Assembly (NCBI RefSeq): GCF_947036855.1
Contig: NZ_CAMQRY010000002.1
Coordinates: 19,556-83,555, forward strand
From: an uncultured Clostridium sp.
Lineage (GTDB): Bacteria > Bacillota > Clostridia > Clostridiales > Clostridiaceae
Reading direction: 5' to 3'
Length of the DNA stretch: 64,000 nucleotides
Both the position numbers and the translations under genes were made by a program. Under the pieces are notes generated by a model. The model saw nothing but the letters and a program-made list of their open reading frames with translations, searched no databases and was not told the origin of the DNA. Shown one piece after another: positions 1-10,297 of the stretch (position 1 is the first letter of the stretch; each line of letters begins with the position of its first letter).

Positions 1-1
1 G

Positions 2-448
2 GTAGGTTTGATTAAAGCAATAGAGTCATTTAATTTAGGGAAAGGTACAAGGCTTGCTACATATGCAGCTCGATGTATAGAAAATGAAATATTAATGCTC
101 TTTAGGAATACTAAGAAAACTAAAGGTGAGGTATATTTGCAAGATCCAATAGGAGTAGATAAAGAGGGTAATGAGATTTGTCTTATTGATGTTTTGAGCA
201 GTGAGGGAGATTCTGTACTTGAAGCGGTTGAAAATAGATTACAAGTAAAAGCTTTATATAGTAAAATGAAGCTTGTTTTAACAGATAGGGAGAAAGAAAT
301 ATTAGAAATGAGATATGGACTTCTAGATGGAGATGTTAAGACACAAAGAGAAATTGCTTTAATACTTGGAATATCACGCTCTTATGTATCGAGAATAGAA
401 AAAAAAGCATTGAAAAAATTATTAAAAGAGTTTAATTTACAAAAATAG
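2..448 (+). CDS. sigK: RNA polymerase sporulation sigma factor SigK, C-terminal part (5' end outside window)
   Basis: Frame is open from base 2 ([32 protein letters not shown]...), sigma-70 region 2/4 motifs, followed by pilT and ftsAZ. Confidence 0.88.
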   Translation, partial: VGLIKAIESFNLGKGTRLATYAARCIENEILMLFRNTKKTKGEVYLQDPIGVDKEGNEICLIDVLSSEGDSVLEAVENRLQVKALYSKMKLVLTDREKEILEMRYGLLDGDVKTQREIALILGISRSYVSRIEKKALKKLLKEFNLQK

Positions 449-550
449 ATTTCAAATTTTAATACCCTAAAATCCTAGCAATTAATTTAGTTTTGGTTTA
501 TAATTTATTGTAGAATAAGTTTATTTAAACTATGGTTAAGAATGGGTTTT

Positions 551-590
551 AAGAATTGCTTGTTTAGAAAATAGGCAGTTCTTATTTTAA
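551..590 (+). terminator. Probable terminator hairpin after sigK
   Basis: AAGAATTGC (551-559) pairs with GCAGTTCTT (575-583), one G-U, followed by an A/T-rich tract. Confidence 0.45.
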
Positions 591-624
591 GATTAAGGGA
601 ATATTAAAATTTTGGAGGTTTATA

Positions 625-1677
625 ATGTTTGATTTAAATGAGTTATTAAAATTAACGGTAGAAGAGAAAGCTTCAGATTTGCATTTAACAGTTGGAATGC
701 AGCCGGCTATTAGAATAAATGGTAGTTTAAGAAAAATTGGTCAAGAGGTTTTAAAACCAACAGATACAGAAAATTTTGCAAGACAAATATTAGAAGAAAG
801 ATATGATGCTTATGAGAAAGAGGGAGAATATGATACATCATACTCAGCACAAGGAATGGGAAGATTCAGGGTTAATGTTTTTAAGCAAAGAAGTAGTACA
901 GCACTTGCTATAAGGGTTATAACTTTAAAGATACCAACACTTGATGAACTTAATCATCCAAGCATTTTAAAAGATTTAACAACTAAAAAAAGAGGATTAG
1001 TTCTTGTAACAGGACCAACAGGTAGTGGTAAGAGTACAACTTTAGCAGCTATGATAAATGAGATTAATAGTACTAGAGATGCTCATATAATAACACTTGA
1101 GGATCCTATAGAATATCTTCATAAACATAATAAATGCATAGTAAATCAAAGAGAAGTAGGTAAAGATACTATAAGTTATGAAAGAGCATTAAAGTCAGTA
1201 TTAAGAGAAGATCCAGATGTTATACTTGTTGGAGAGATGAGAGATCTTGAAACTATATCAATAGCTATAACAGCTGCTGAAACTGGTCACTTAGTATTTT
1301 CTACTCTTCATACAATAGGTGCTTCTAAAACTATTGATAGAATTATAGATGTATTCCCACCTCATCAACAACAACAGATAAAAGTACAATTATCAACTGT
1401 ACTTCAAGGGATTATATCACAACAACTAGTTCCTACAATTGAAGGTAGTAGAACAGCGGCGCTTGAAGTAATGATTTCAACACCTGCAATACAAAACCTT
1501 GTTAGAGAAGGTAAGACACATCAGATAGATTCATCAGTTCAAACTGGAAGTAAGTATGGTATGAAAACTATGGATATGGCGTTAGCAGAACTTTATAAGA
1601 AAAGACTTATTACATCTGATACAGCTACAAGTTTTTCAGTTGACAGAGATATGTTAAGTAGAATGATATTATATTAA
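625..1677 (+). CDS. pilT: Type IV pilus retraction ATPase PilT
   Basis: Walker A GPTGSGKSTT, DPIEYLH and GEMRD motifs; SD ggagg. Confidence 0.93.
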   Translation: MFDLNELLKLTVEEKASDLHLTVGMQPAIRINGSLRKIGQEVLKPTDTENFARQILEERYDAYEKEGEYDTSYSAQGMGRFRVNVFKQRSSTALAIRVITLKIPTLDELNHPSILKDLTTKKRGLVLVTGPTGSGKSTTLAAMINEINSTRDAHIITLEDPIEYLHKHNKCIVNQREVGKDTISYERALKSVLREDPDVILVGEMRDLETISIAITAAETGHLVFSTLHTIGASKTIDRIIDVFPPHQQQQIKVQLSTVLQGIISQQLVPTIEGSRTAALEVMISTPAIQNLVREGKTHQIDSSVQTGSKYGMKTMDMALAELYKKRLITSDTATSFSVDRDMLSRMILY

Positions 1678-1726
1678 AATTATGCCAAGTTTAAACTTGG
1701 CTTAATATTAATTAGGAGGTAACAAA

Positions 1727-2980
1727 ATGAACGAGAAGTTAGTTGCCTTAAGTATAGAAAGTAAAAATATTTCAGGTGCTATTGGAACAGAGATAAATGG
1801 AGAGTTTGAAATAGTTGATACTATAACAAAAGTTTCTAATGGAATAAGTAAATGTAAGGTAGTAGATAAAAAGCTACTTACTGAATCAATATTGGATGTT
1901 TTAGAAGAATTATCACATAGAAATTCGGAAAGAATAGATTCAGTATATTTATCTATTGGGACAGAACATACAAATGTTAAGTGTAATAAAGGAGTTTTCC
2001 TATTAGACAATGCACAGAGTGTTGTGAGTAAGAAAGAAGTTTTAAGTGCTTACATGGATGGACAAAGTATCACTAAAGATAGTGGTGAGTACATATTTGA
2101 TAGTATAATAAGAAATATTTATTTAGATGGTCAAATGGTATTAGATAGTCCTATAGAAAAAAATGCATTGTCAATTGAGATAGATTTAGATATTATTGCT
2201 ACTGAAAAAGAGTATTTAAATGATATACAGGATATATTTAATAGTATAGGTTGTAAAATAAATGGATTTATTTTAGGGCTAAACGCTTTAAAAGATTTGT
2301 TTAGTGCCGATAATATAAATAGTGGTCCAGAACTTTTTATAGACTTTGGTGATGAAAAAACAGATTTTATATATTATGAAAATAATAGAATTAATGACAT
2401 GAAGAGTATAGAACTTGGTGGAGTTAACATAATAAAAGATTTGTCATTTATAACTAAGTTTGATGAAGAAGTTTTAGATACAATAAAAACAGAGTATGCG
2501 CCAAAGTATGATACATTAAGAAGAGAGTTTTCTAAGATAACGCATAATGATGTTAATATTGATTCTGTATTGTTTTATGATGTTATAAATGCCAGAATTG
2601 AAGAGATTCTTAGCTATATAAGGAAATATGCAGAGGAAAAAAACATTTATGATGGTATGACTAAAGTAACTGTTTTTGGTGATAGCATATGTTTGTTTGA
2701 GAACATAGAAGTTTTAATTGAGGAAGTTTTACAGAAAAAAACCAAAGTTTTTACAAAAAATGATATTAAAGTCGAAAATTCTTCAATAATTACGTCGATT
2801 GCTATTGTTAAAGAGGTATATGATAGGTTAAAATTAATAGGTAAAGATATAATTATATATATTCCAGAAGAAGTGAAAGATATAATTGTTGAAGAGGATA
2901 AAATTTCAAATGAAGATGTTAAAGAAGTAAAGAAAAAAGGATTATCTAAAGTATTGAGATTTTTAGGGGATATTTTTTAA
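1727..2980 (+). CDS. ftsA: Cell division protein FtsA
   Basis: Actin-like ATPase fold residues, C-terminal amphipathic helix [11 protein letters not shown], directly upstream of ftsZ. Confidence 0.85.
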   Translation: MNEKLVALSIESKNISGAIGTEINGEFEIVDTITKVSNGISKCKVVDKKLLTESILDVLEELSHRNSERIDSVYLSIGTEHTNVKCNKGVFLLDNAQSVVSKKEVLSAYMDGQSITKDSGEYIFDSIIRNIYLDGQMVLDSPIEKNALSIEIDLDIIATEKEYLNDIQDIFNSIGCKINGFILGLNALKDLFSADNINSGPELFIDFGDEKTDFIYYENNRINDMKSIELGGVNIIKDLSFITKFDEEVLDTIKTEYAPKYDTLRREFSKITHNDVNIDSVLFYDVINARIEEILSYIRKYAEEKNIYDGMTKVTVFGDSICLFENIEVLIEEVLQKKTKVFTKNDIKVENSSIITSIAIVKEVYDRLKLIGKDIIIYIPEEVKDIIVEEDKISNEDVKEVKKKGLSKVLRFLGDIF

Positions 2981-2993
2981 AGGAGGAGTTATT

Positions 2994-4109
2994 TTGTTAG
3001 ATTTTGATGTAGATATGCAAGATTTTACTAATATAAAAGTAATTGGTTGTGGAGGTGGTGGAAGTAACGCTGTTAATAGAATGATAATGGAAGGTCTTAA
3101 AGACGTAGAATTTATAGCTATTAATACTGATAAACAAGCGTTAATGCTTTCACATGCAACACATAAGATTCAAATTGGAGATAAGCTTACAAAAGGCTTA
3201 GGTGCCGGAGCTGATCCAGAGATAGGGAAAAAAGCTGCTGAAGAAAGTTTAGAAGAGATAACAGAGTCTATAAAAGGCGCTGATATGGTATTTATTACTG
3301 CTGGTATGGGTGGTGGTACTGGAACAGGTGCTGCACCAGTAGTTGCTGAAGTAGCTAAATCAATGGGAGTATTAACTGTTGGAATAGTAACAAAACCATT
3401 CCCATTTGAAGGTAGAAGAAGAATGAAACATGCTGAAATGGGAATTGAGAATTTAAAGGCTAAAGTTGATACTTTAGTTACAATTCCAAATGAGAGACTT
3501 TTAAGTATGGTTGATAAGAAAACAACTTTACTTGATTCTTTCAAAAAAGCAGATGATGTTTTAAGACAAGGTGTACAAGGTATATCAGACCTTATAACAA
3601 ATCCTGGATTAATCAACCTTGATTTTGCTGATGTTAGATCAGTAATGGTTGATAAAGGTCTTGCTCATATGGGTATAGGTAAAGGTACAGGAGATACTAG
3701 AGCGAAGGATGCAGCTGAAGAGGCTATTTCTTCACCATTATTAGAAACATCTATAACAGGTGCAACAGGAGTTCTTATAAATATTACAGGTGGACCAGAT
3801 TTAAGTCTATTTGAAATAAATGAAGCTTCTGAAATAGTTCAGGAATCAGCAGATCCAGATGCAAATATAATATTTGGTACTGCAATAGATGAATCACTTA
3901 AAGAAAATATAAGAATTACTGTTATAGCAACAGGGTTTGATAAAGAAACAAATAAACTTGCTGCGGCCAAGAAAATTGAAAAAACAGTAATTATAGCTAA
4001 GCAAACTGAAGAGTTACAGCCAGAAGTTGCAGTAGCTAAAGAAGAAAGTAATGAGGATGAAGATTTAAGTATCCCATCATTCTTAAGAAAAAATAATAGA
4101 AGATTTTAA
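2994..4109 (+). CDS. ftsZ: Cell division protein FtsZ (TTG start)
   Basis: [10 protein letters not shown] tubulin signature, C-terminal tail [13 protein letters not shown]. Confidence 0.97.
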   Translation: MLDFDVDMQDFTNIKVIGCGGGGSNAVNRMIMEGLKDVEFIAINTDKQALMLSHATHKIQIGDKLTKGLGAGADPEIGKKAAEESLEEITESIKGADMVFITAGMGGGTGTGAAPVVAEVAKSMGVLTVGIVTKPFPFEGRRRMKHAEMGIENLKAKVDTLVTIPNERLLSMVDKKTTLLDSFKKADDVLRQGVQGISDLITNPGLINLDFADVRSVMVDKGLAHMGIGKGTGDTRAKDAAEEAISSPLLETSITGATGVLINITGGPDLSLFEINEASEIVQESADPDANIIFGTAIDESLKENIRITVIATGFDKETNKLAAAKKIEKTVIIAKQTEELQPEVAVAKEESNEDEDLSIPSFLRKNNRRF

Positions 4110-4116
4110 ATAGTAA

Positions 4117-4147
4117 AGAGCACTCGAATAAGAGTGCTCTTTTTTTT
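4117..4147 (+). terminator. Rho-independent terminator after ftsZ
   Basis: AGAGCACTC-gaataa-GAGTGCTCT followed by a T run. Confidence 0.93.
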
Positions 4148-4239
4148 GTTGATATTTTTAGAAAAAAGAAGAAAAAAGAGGGAAAAGAAGATAAGGAGGG
4201 AAAAAAAGAAGAAAAAAAAACACTTATAAAAGATTTATT

Positions 4240-4272
4240 ATGACAAAATTTTAACTGTTTAAGTCTTATAAT
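4240..4272 (+). promoter_or_regulatory. Putative Spo0A-type spoIIG promoter: ATGACA (4240-4245), 21-bp spacer, TATAAT (4267-4272)
   Basis: Hexamers read directly; TGACAAA at 4241-4247 is one mismatch from the 0A box TGNCGAA; precedes spoIIGA-sigE. Confidence 0.55.
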
Positions 4273-4292
4273 AAAAACAAGGAGTTGATGCT

Positions 4293-5102
4293 ATGATTGT
4301 ATACTTAGATGTATTACTGATAGAAAATTTTTTGATAAATTTTTTTTTGATTGTAGTTACTATACAATTATTAAGATATAAGTTTAGGTATAGAATGCTA
4401 GTTTTAGCAAGTGGGGTTGGAAGCTTATATACATTAACGCTTTTTTTTGATGGACTAGCTATATTTACTAATATTATATTTAAAATTTTTGTTGTAATCA
4501 TAATGCTAAAAATTTCCTTGCCGAAAAAAGAAATTTTTACAATTATGAAAGGCGTTTTAGTATTTTTTTTAGTATCAATAGGTTTTTCAGGATTTTGTTT
4601 TTTATTTGCAATGGCAGAAAATCCATATAATATAACAGGAGTATTTACTATAAATAATTATTCAAGTAAAGTATTGCTTTTTTCAGCAATGTTACTTTAC
4701 TTAACTTCTTATAGATTATACTTATATATAAAAAATAAGGGTATTGTAAATAATTTTATTTGGGATATAGAATTTATATTAAATGGGAATAAATTTTATG
4801 CTAATGGATTTTTAGATACAGGAAATGAACTTGTAGAACCAGTAACGTTATTACCAGTCATAATTATAGAGAGAAGAATTTGTGATTTTACTATTTTAAA
4901 TGAAGAAGATAGCTTTAGAATTCCTTATAAATTAGTGAATGGAAGTAGTAATGTGATAAAAGGTGTAAAGGTTACTGATATCATAATGAAATCAAATATT
5001 AAAGATGAAGAAAAAAAAATAGATGCAATAATTGCTTTGTGTGATACAAAACTTAGTGCAGATGGAGAGTTTAATGCCTTATTATCAAGGGCAGTACTGT
5101 AG
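4293..5102 (+). CDS. spoIIGA: Sigma-E processing peptidase SpoIIGA
   Basis: N-terminal membrane domain, [11 protein letters not shown] aspartic protease motif, followed by sigE. Confidence 0.88.
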   Translation: MIVYLDVLLIENFLINFFLIVVTIQLLRYKFRYRMLVLASGVGSLYTLTLFFDGLAIFTNIIFKIFVVIIMLKISLPKKEIFTIMKGVLVFFLVSIGFSGFCFLFAMAENPYNITGVFTINNYSSKVLLFSAMLLYLTSYRLYLYIKNKGIVNNFIWDIEFILNGNKFYANGFLDTGNELVEPVTLLPVIIIERRICDFTILNEEDSFRIPYKLVNGSSNVIKGVKVTDIIMKSNIKDEEKKIDAIIALCDTKLSADGEFNALLSRAVL

Positions 5103-5110
5103 GAGGGGAA

Positions 5111-5818
5111 ATGAAAAGATTACAACTATTATTAAACAAAGTTTTTAGCAAATTTAAAATATTTTTTAAAAGAGTTTATTATGTCGGAGGAAGTGATGTA
5201 TTACCAGCTCCACTTACAAAGGCAGAAGAAGAAAAATTAATGATTAAATTAACAGAGGGTGATGAGAGCATTAGAACAACATTAATAGAGCGGAATTTAA
5301 GGCTTGTAGTATATATTGCTAGAAAGTTTGAGAATACTGGTGTTGGTGTTGAAGATTTAATATCAGTTGGGACTATAGGACTTATAAAAGCTGTTAATAC
5401 ATTTAATCCAGAAAAAAACATAAAACTTGCAACTTATGCATCAAGATGTATTGAAAATGAAATTCTTATGTATCTTAGAAAAAACAATAAGGTTAAAGCA
5501 GAAATATCATTTTATGAACCTTTAAATATAGATTGGGATGGAAATGAACTTTTACTATCTGATATACTTGGGACAGAAAATGATATAGTTTATAATCTTA
5601 TTGAGAATGAAGTTGATAGACAACTTTTAGTTGTAGCTATGGAACATTTGACTAAAAGGGAACAAGAGATAATAAAACTTAGGTTTGGTCTTTATGGTGT
5701 TAAGGAAAAAACACAAAAAGAAGTTGCAGATATGCTAGGGATTTCACAGTCTTATATTTCAAGACTTGAGAAGAAAATAATAAAGAGATTAAAAAAAGAA
5801 ATTAGTAAAATGGTATAA
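5111..5818 (+). CDS. sigE: RNA polymerase sporulation sigma factor SigE
   Basis: Pro-sequence then sigma-70 regions ([31 protein letters not shown]); downstream of spoIIGA. Confidence 0.93.
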   Translation: MKRLQLLLNKVFSKFKIFFKRVYYVGGSDVLPAPLTKAEEEKLMIKLTEGDESIRTTLIERNLRLVVYIARKFENTGVGVEDLISVGTIGLIKAVNTFNPEKNIKLATYASRCIENEILMYLRKNNKVKAEISFYEPLNIDWDGNELLLSDILGTENDIVYNLIENEVDRQLLVVAMEHLTKREQEIIKLRFGLYGVKEKTQKEVADMLGISQSYISRLEKKIIKRLKKEISKMV

Positions 5819-5841
5819 AAATAAACTCTTTTGGGGATAAT
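5813..5841 (+). promoter_or_regulatory. Putative SigF/SigG-type promoter of sigG: GTATA (5813-5817), 15 bp, GGGGATAAT (5833-5841)
   Basis: Matches GYATA-N15-GGNNANAMT-type forespore consensus; -35 overlaps the last codons of sigE. Confidence 0.65.
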
Positions 5842-5885
5842 TTAAATGCACTAGGTAATTACTTCAGAGGGGTTGATTTTTAACT

Positions 5886-6659
5886 ATGATGATGAATAAG
5901 GTAGAGATTTGTGGTGTAAACACAGCAAAATTACCGATACTTAAAGAAAAAGAGATGAAAGAACTCCTTTTAAAAATAAAAAAAGGAGATTTACATTCAA
6001 GAGAAACGTTTATACAAGGAAATTTACGATTGGTATTAAGTGTTATAAAAAGATTTAACAATAGAGGAGAAAATGTTGATGATTTATTTCAAGTAGGTTG
6101 TATAGGACTTATGAAATCAATTGATAATTTTGATTTATCTCATAATGTAAAATTTTCTACTTATGCTGTTCCTATGATAATAGGGGAGATAAGAAGATAT
6201 TTAAGAGATAATAATTCTATAAGAGTTAGTAGATCGTTAAGAGATATAGCTTATAAAGCACTAATTGTTAGAGATAGACTTATCAATGATAATAATAAAG
6301 AACCAACAGTATCTGAAATAGCAAAAGAGTTAGAAATTCCAAGAGCTGATGTGGTATTTGCACTTGATGCAATACAGGATCCAGTATCATTATTTGAGCC
6401 AATATATCATGATGGTGGAGATGCAATATATGTTGTTGACCAAATTAGTGATGTTAAGAATCAAGATAAAATTTGGCTTGAAAATATATCTATAAAAGAG
6501 GCTATGAAAAGACTTAATGAACGGGAAAAACTTATAATTAATTTAAGGTTTTTTGCAGGAAGAACACAGATGGAAGTAGCTGATGAAATAGGAATATCAC
6601 AAGCACAGGTTTCTAGACTTGAAAAAATTGCCTTAAAACATATGAAGAAATATGTGTAA
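5886..6659 (+). CDS. sigG: RNA polymerase sporulation sigma factor SigG
   Basis: N-terminal VEICGVNTAKLP typical of SigG, sigma-70 regions, immediately after sigE. Confidence 0.94.
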   Translation: MMMNKVEICGVNTAKLPILKEKEMKELLLKIKKGDLHSRETFIQGNLRLVLSVIKRFNNRGENVDDLFQVGCIGLMKSIDNFDLSHNVKFSTYAVPMIIGEIRRYLRDNNSIRVSRSLRDIAYKALIVRDRLINDNNKEPTVSEIAKELEIPRADVVFALDAIQDPVSLFEPIYHDGGDAIYVVDQISDVKNQDKIWLENISIKEAMKRLNEREKLIINLRFFAGRTQMEVADEIGISQAQVSRLEKIALKHMKKYV

Positions 6660-6687
6660 TTTTTTTTAATTTAAGGGGGAGAGGGCT

Positions 6688-6963
6688 TTGGAGATAAATA
6701 TGGAAGAGGAACGTTTATTTTCACTAAAAGATTTAAAAAATTTAGAGGTTATAGATATAAATGAAGGAAGAAAACTTGGTTATATTATAGATGTTAAAGT
6801 TGATTGTGATAATTATAAAGTTTTATCAGTAATCCTTCCAATGGAAAAAACATCTTGGTTTGGAAAGCAAGAAGTTATAGAAATTGATTGGGATGATGTA
6901 GTGAAGGTTGGTATAGAATGTATATTAGTTAATATAAGAGAAAAAATATTTAGAGAAATATAG
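6688..6963 (+). CDS. ylmC: YlmC/YmxH family PRC-barrel sporulation protein
   Basis: PRC-barrel-like short protein (LKDLKNLEVIDINEGRKLGYIIDVKVD) after sigG. Confidence 0.8.
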   Translation: MEINMEEERLFSLKDLKNLEVIDINEGRKLGYIIDVKVDCDNYKVLSVILPMEKTSWFGKQEVIEIDWDDVVKVGIECILVNIREKIFREI

Positions 6964-7029
6964 AAATTATATTAAAAAAATTGTATAATTAGTGTACATC
7001 TATAGTAAGTAGAAAGGTGTGGATTGATA

Positions 7030-7482
7030 ATGAAGTGTCCATATTGTCTTCATGAAGAAAGTAAAGTTGTAGATTCGAGGTCTGCAGATGATTATGCATC
7101 TATAAGAAGACGAAGAGAATGTTTAAAGTGTACGAAGCGATACACTACATATGAAAAGGTTGAAGATATACCAATTCTTGTTGTCAAAAAAGATGCAACA
7201 AGAGAGGCTTTTGATAAGGATAAAATACTAGCAGGACTTATTAAAGCGTGCCAAAAAAGACCTGTTTCAAGAAAGCAAATAGAAGAAGTTTCAGAGAGTA
7301 TTGAAAAAACTGTTAGTAATAAAATGCTTACTGAAATAAGTTCTGATTATATAGGGGAATTAATAATGGAAAAACTTAAAGATATTGATGAAGTATCTTA
7401 TGTTAGATTTGCCTCTGTATATAGACAATTTAAGGATATAAACACATTTATGGAAGAGATAAAGAGTTTAATGAAAGAATAG
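7030..7482 (+). CDS. nrdR: Transcriptional repressor NrdR (start moved to ATG 7030)
   Basis: MKCPYC...RRRREC..C zinc ribbon and ATP-cone. Confidence 0.96.
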   Translation: MKCPYCLHEESKVVDSRSADDYASIRRRRECLKCTKRYTTYEKVEDIPILVVKKDATREAFDKDKILAGLIKACQKRPVSRKQIEEVSESIEKTVSNKMLTEISSDYIGELIMEKLKDIDEVSYVRFASVYRQFKDINTFMEEIKSLMKE

Positions 7483-7483
7483 A

Positions 7484-7540
7484 GTAGAAGCATTCATATA
7501 ATTTGGATGCTTCTACTTTAATTTAATTTAATTTAATTTT
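7484..7540 (+). terminator. Terminator hairpin after nrdR followed by (TTTAA)4
   Basis: GTAGAAGCAT (7484-7493)/ATGCTTCTAC (7507-7516). Confidence 0.7.
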
Positions 7541-7560
7541 AAAAAGGGTGGTAGGGTAAA

Positions 7561-8265
7561 GTGGAAAAGATAATAATACAAAGTATGGAATTTTTGAAAA
7601 TAAAGGATAAGAATATAAATATATTATTTTCAACAGCAAAAAATAATGTGTCATATAAACTTAAGGATATAAATACAATTAAGAATTTTGAAATGTTACA
7701 AGAAATATTTGATGTGAAAAAAGTAAACTATACAAATCAGGTTCATGGGGATAACATAATAAACTTAGATTTTAATGAAAGTATAGATAAAGAAGCTGAT
7801 GGTCTTATAATATCAAAGGCAAATGAAATTTCTGGTGTGTTTACAGCTGATTGTGTTCCAGTTATAATTTATGATCCTGATAAAGAGGTTATAGCTACAG
7901 TTCATAGTGGGTGGAAGGGAACTATTTTAGATATAAGTAGACAGGCAGTAAATATATTAAAAGAGAAATACAAATGTGAAAATATAAATGTAGTGATTGG
8001 ACCAGCAGTTGGAATTTGTTGTTATGAGGTAAGTGAGGAATTAGTTCAGAGGTTTAATGAAAAATATGGGGAGAGTATTTCAAAAGGAAGAATGCTTGAT
8101 TTAAAGAAAGTAATTAGGGTTCAATTAGCTGATATAGTAAATGTGGATAAGATAATTGATTTAGATATTTGTACAAATTGTAGTGAAGATATAGAATTTT
8201 ACTCTTATAGAAAGAAAAAAGAAGAGGCAGGAAGATTATTTTCATTTGCATTTATAGATAGTTAA
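7561..8265 (+). CDS. pgeF: Peptidoglycan editing factor PgeF (YfiH/laccase-like)
   Basis: NQVHGD, TADCVPV, HSGWKGT motifs; GTG start. Confidence 0.9.
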   Translation: MEKIIIQSMEFLKIKDKNINILFSTAKNNVSYKLKDINTIKNFEMLQEIFDVKKVNYTNQVHGDNIINLDFNESIDKEADGLIISKANEISGVFTADCVPVIIYDPDKEVIATVHSGWKGTILDISRQAVNILKEKYKCENINVVIGPAVGICCYEVSEELVQRFNEKYGESISKGRMLDLKKVIRVQLADIVNVDKIIDLDICTNCSEDIEFYSYRKKKEEAGRLFSFAFIDS

Positions 8266-8311
8266 AAACATTTATATGTAAAGATATTTTAGATTTACAG
8301 GGGGTGTAAAT

Positions 8312-10036
8312 ATGAAGAAAAAAATATTAACTTCTACGATAATTGTGATAGTATTTTCACTTGTTATAATGACAAGTTTTTATATTGTAATTTCAAATTA
8401 TAAGTATATTGATCATTCAAAAAAAATGTTAAAAGAATATAATGAAGTAATAACATATTTTTTAGAAAATAATTCAAGCGATAGAGGCAGTGATTTAAAA
8501 GAGCTTAAGAAGTTATCAGTAATACCCAAAAATATTGCATTAAGAATAACTTATATGAGTAAAGATGGTGGTGTTTTATATGATTCATATAAAGATAATA
8601 CAACTATGGATAATCACAAAAGCAGAGAAGAATTTATCCAAGCTCAAAAATATGGGAGTGGTGCATCTGTAAGGTTTAGTAAAACATTAAATGAAGAAAC
8701 AATATATTATGCAACAAAACTTAGTGATGGCTCTGTTATACGAACTTCAGAAGTTATAAATAGTAGTGTTTTACTTAAAAATACTGATATGAAATATTAT
8801 TTAACAGCACTTGCTATATCACTGATACTTGGTAGTATTATAGCTATTCGTATAACTAATAGCATAACCAAACCTATAAATGATTTGCAGTTTATAACTT
8901 CAAGGATAGCCTATGGTGATTTTCATAAAAGGGTTGAGATAAAAACTAAGGATGAACTTGGAAGTCTTGGTGATTCATTTAACCATATGGCAGATACTTT
9001 AGAACTTACATTAAAAGAGCTTATTAGTAACCAAAGTAGACTTACAGCGATTTTAAAAAGTATGGGGAGTGGAGTTATAGCAATTGATAAATATCATAAA
9101 GTAATAATGGTAAATCCTTATGTAAGGAAATTATTTAGCATAGTTATATCAGAAGATCAAATTAAAGGCATGAAAATTGAAGATATTGTAGCTGATAAGA
9201 ATTTTATTGAAAGAATTTTAAATAAGGAAGATAATGTAGATATTAAACTTGATATGTATGGTGGTAAGCACATTAGAATTAGGACATCAGAACTTTTAGA
9301 GGGGGATGATGAAATGGGGATAGTTATAGTTATAGAAGATATAACAGATTATAAAACTCTTGAGAATATGAGAAGTGAGTTTGTAGCTAATGTATCTCAT
9401 GAACTTAAAACACCAGTAACATCAATTAAGGGCTTTGCTGAAACACTTAAATATGTTGATGATACTGAAACTAGAAATAGATTCCTTGGGATTATAGAGG
9501 AAGAATCAGATAGGCTTACAAGACTTATTCAGGATATTCTAGCTCTTTATGACATAGAAAAGCAAGAGAACATAACAAAAGAGTTCTTTGATATAAATGA
9601 AATAACTAGCAGTGTAAAATTACTTACTATAAAAAATGCTAGAAGTCGTAATGTAAAATTAAATGTAGATGGTGAAATTAAAGAGCTGTTTTATGGTGAT
9701 AAAGATAAATTTAAACAAATGGTATTAAATCTTGTTGATAATGCTATAAAATATTCGGGAGAAAATTCAAGTGTTAAATTAAAAATATATGAGGATTTAG
9801 ATATGGTATATATTGATGTTGAAGATGATGGTGTGGGAATTAGTAAGGAACATTTAGATAGAATATTTGAAAGGTTTTATAGGGTTGATAAAGCAAGGTC
9901 TAGAGAAAAAGGTGGGACTGGACTTGGGCTTGCTATAGTTAAACATATAGTGAATAGTTTTAATGGTTATATAAATGTAGAAAGTGAAATTTCAAAGGGA
10001 ACTAAATTTAAAATTTCATTACCAAAAAATATATAA
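8312..10036 (+). CDS. Sensor histidine kinase (PhoR/PnpS-like: TM, HAMP, PAS, HisKA, HATPase)
   Basis: FVANVSHELKTPVTSI H-box, N/G boxes (GGTGLGLAIVKHIV). Confidence 0.9.
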   Translation: MKKKILTSTIIVIVFSLVIMTSFYIVISNYKYIDHSKKMLKEYNEVITYFLENNSSDRGSDLKELKKLSVIPKNIALRITYMSKDGGVLYDSYKDNTTMDNHKSREEFIQAQKYGSGASVRFSKTLNEETIYYATKLSDGSVIRTSEVINSSVLLKNTDMKYYLTALAISLILGSIIAIRITNSITKPINDLQFITSRIAYGDFHKRVEIKTKDELGSLGDSFNHMADTLELTLKELISNQSRLTAILKSMGSGVIAIDKYHKVIMVNPYVRKLFSIVISEDQIKGMKIEDIVADKNFIERILNKEDNVDIKLDMYGGKHIRIRTSELLEGDDEMGIVIVIEDITDYKTLENMRSEFVANVSHELKTPVTSIKGFAETLKYVDDTETRNRFLGIIEEESDRLTRLIQDILALYDIEKQENITKEFFDINEITSSVKLLTIKNARSRNVKLNVDGEIKELFYGDKDKFKQMVLNLVDNAIKYSGENSSVKLKIYEDLDMVYIDVEDDGVGISKEHLDRIFERFYRVDKARSREKGGTGLGLAIVKHIVNSFNGYINVESEISKGTKFKISLPKNI

Positions 10037-10050
10037 TTTAAAGATTGTGA

Positions 10051-10079
10051 AAGTTAGGTGTAAAAGCCTAGCTTTTTTT
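10051..10079 (+). terminator. Terminator after histidine kinase gene
   Basis: AAGTTAGG/CCTAGCTT stem with T7. Confidence 0.75.
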
Positions 10080-10297
10080 ATTTAAGTATTAATAGTAAAT
10101 AATTTTAAAATTAATCTAAAATACCTCAATAGTACGGTATTTAGTTGACTAGAATATAGAATTAATGTAATATAACATAATGATAACAAAATATGATTAT
10201 GTTTTTTAATAGATTTAAATTTACATAAATTCACATAACTGTTTAAGTTATAACAAGAGATTAAAAGGTAATAAAATACCATAAGGAGGCGTAAGTA

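Noticed and set aside
1-448. Interruption of sigK by a skin-like element
   Set aside because: The visible sigK C-terminal part is continuous; the 5' part is outside the window, so it cannot be assessed.
1684-1701. Perfect 18-bp palindrome GCCAAGTTTAAACTTGGC after pilT
   Set aside because: No clear T-run and typical length for a weak terminator; not enough to claim an operator.
1708-2010. Minus-strand 100-aa ORF antisense to ftsA
   Set aside because: Lies within a confident CDS; mirror ORFs are common in this codon-biased AT-rich genome and it lacks SD or family resemblance.
3170-3616. Minus-strand 148-aa ORF antisense to ftsZ
   Set aside because: Product of codon bias opposite a highly conserved gene; no independent coding signal.
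10119-10142. Hairpin AAATACC...GGTATTT in the der leader
   Set aside because: Seven mostly A-T pairs in a long AT-rich leader; easily expected by chance without covariation evidence.
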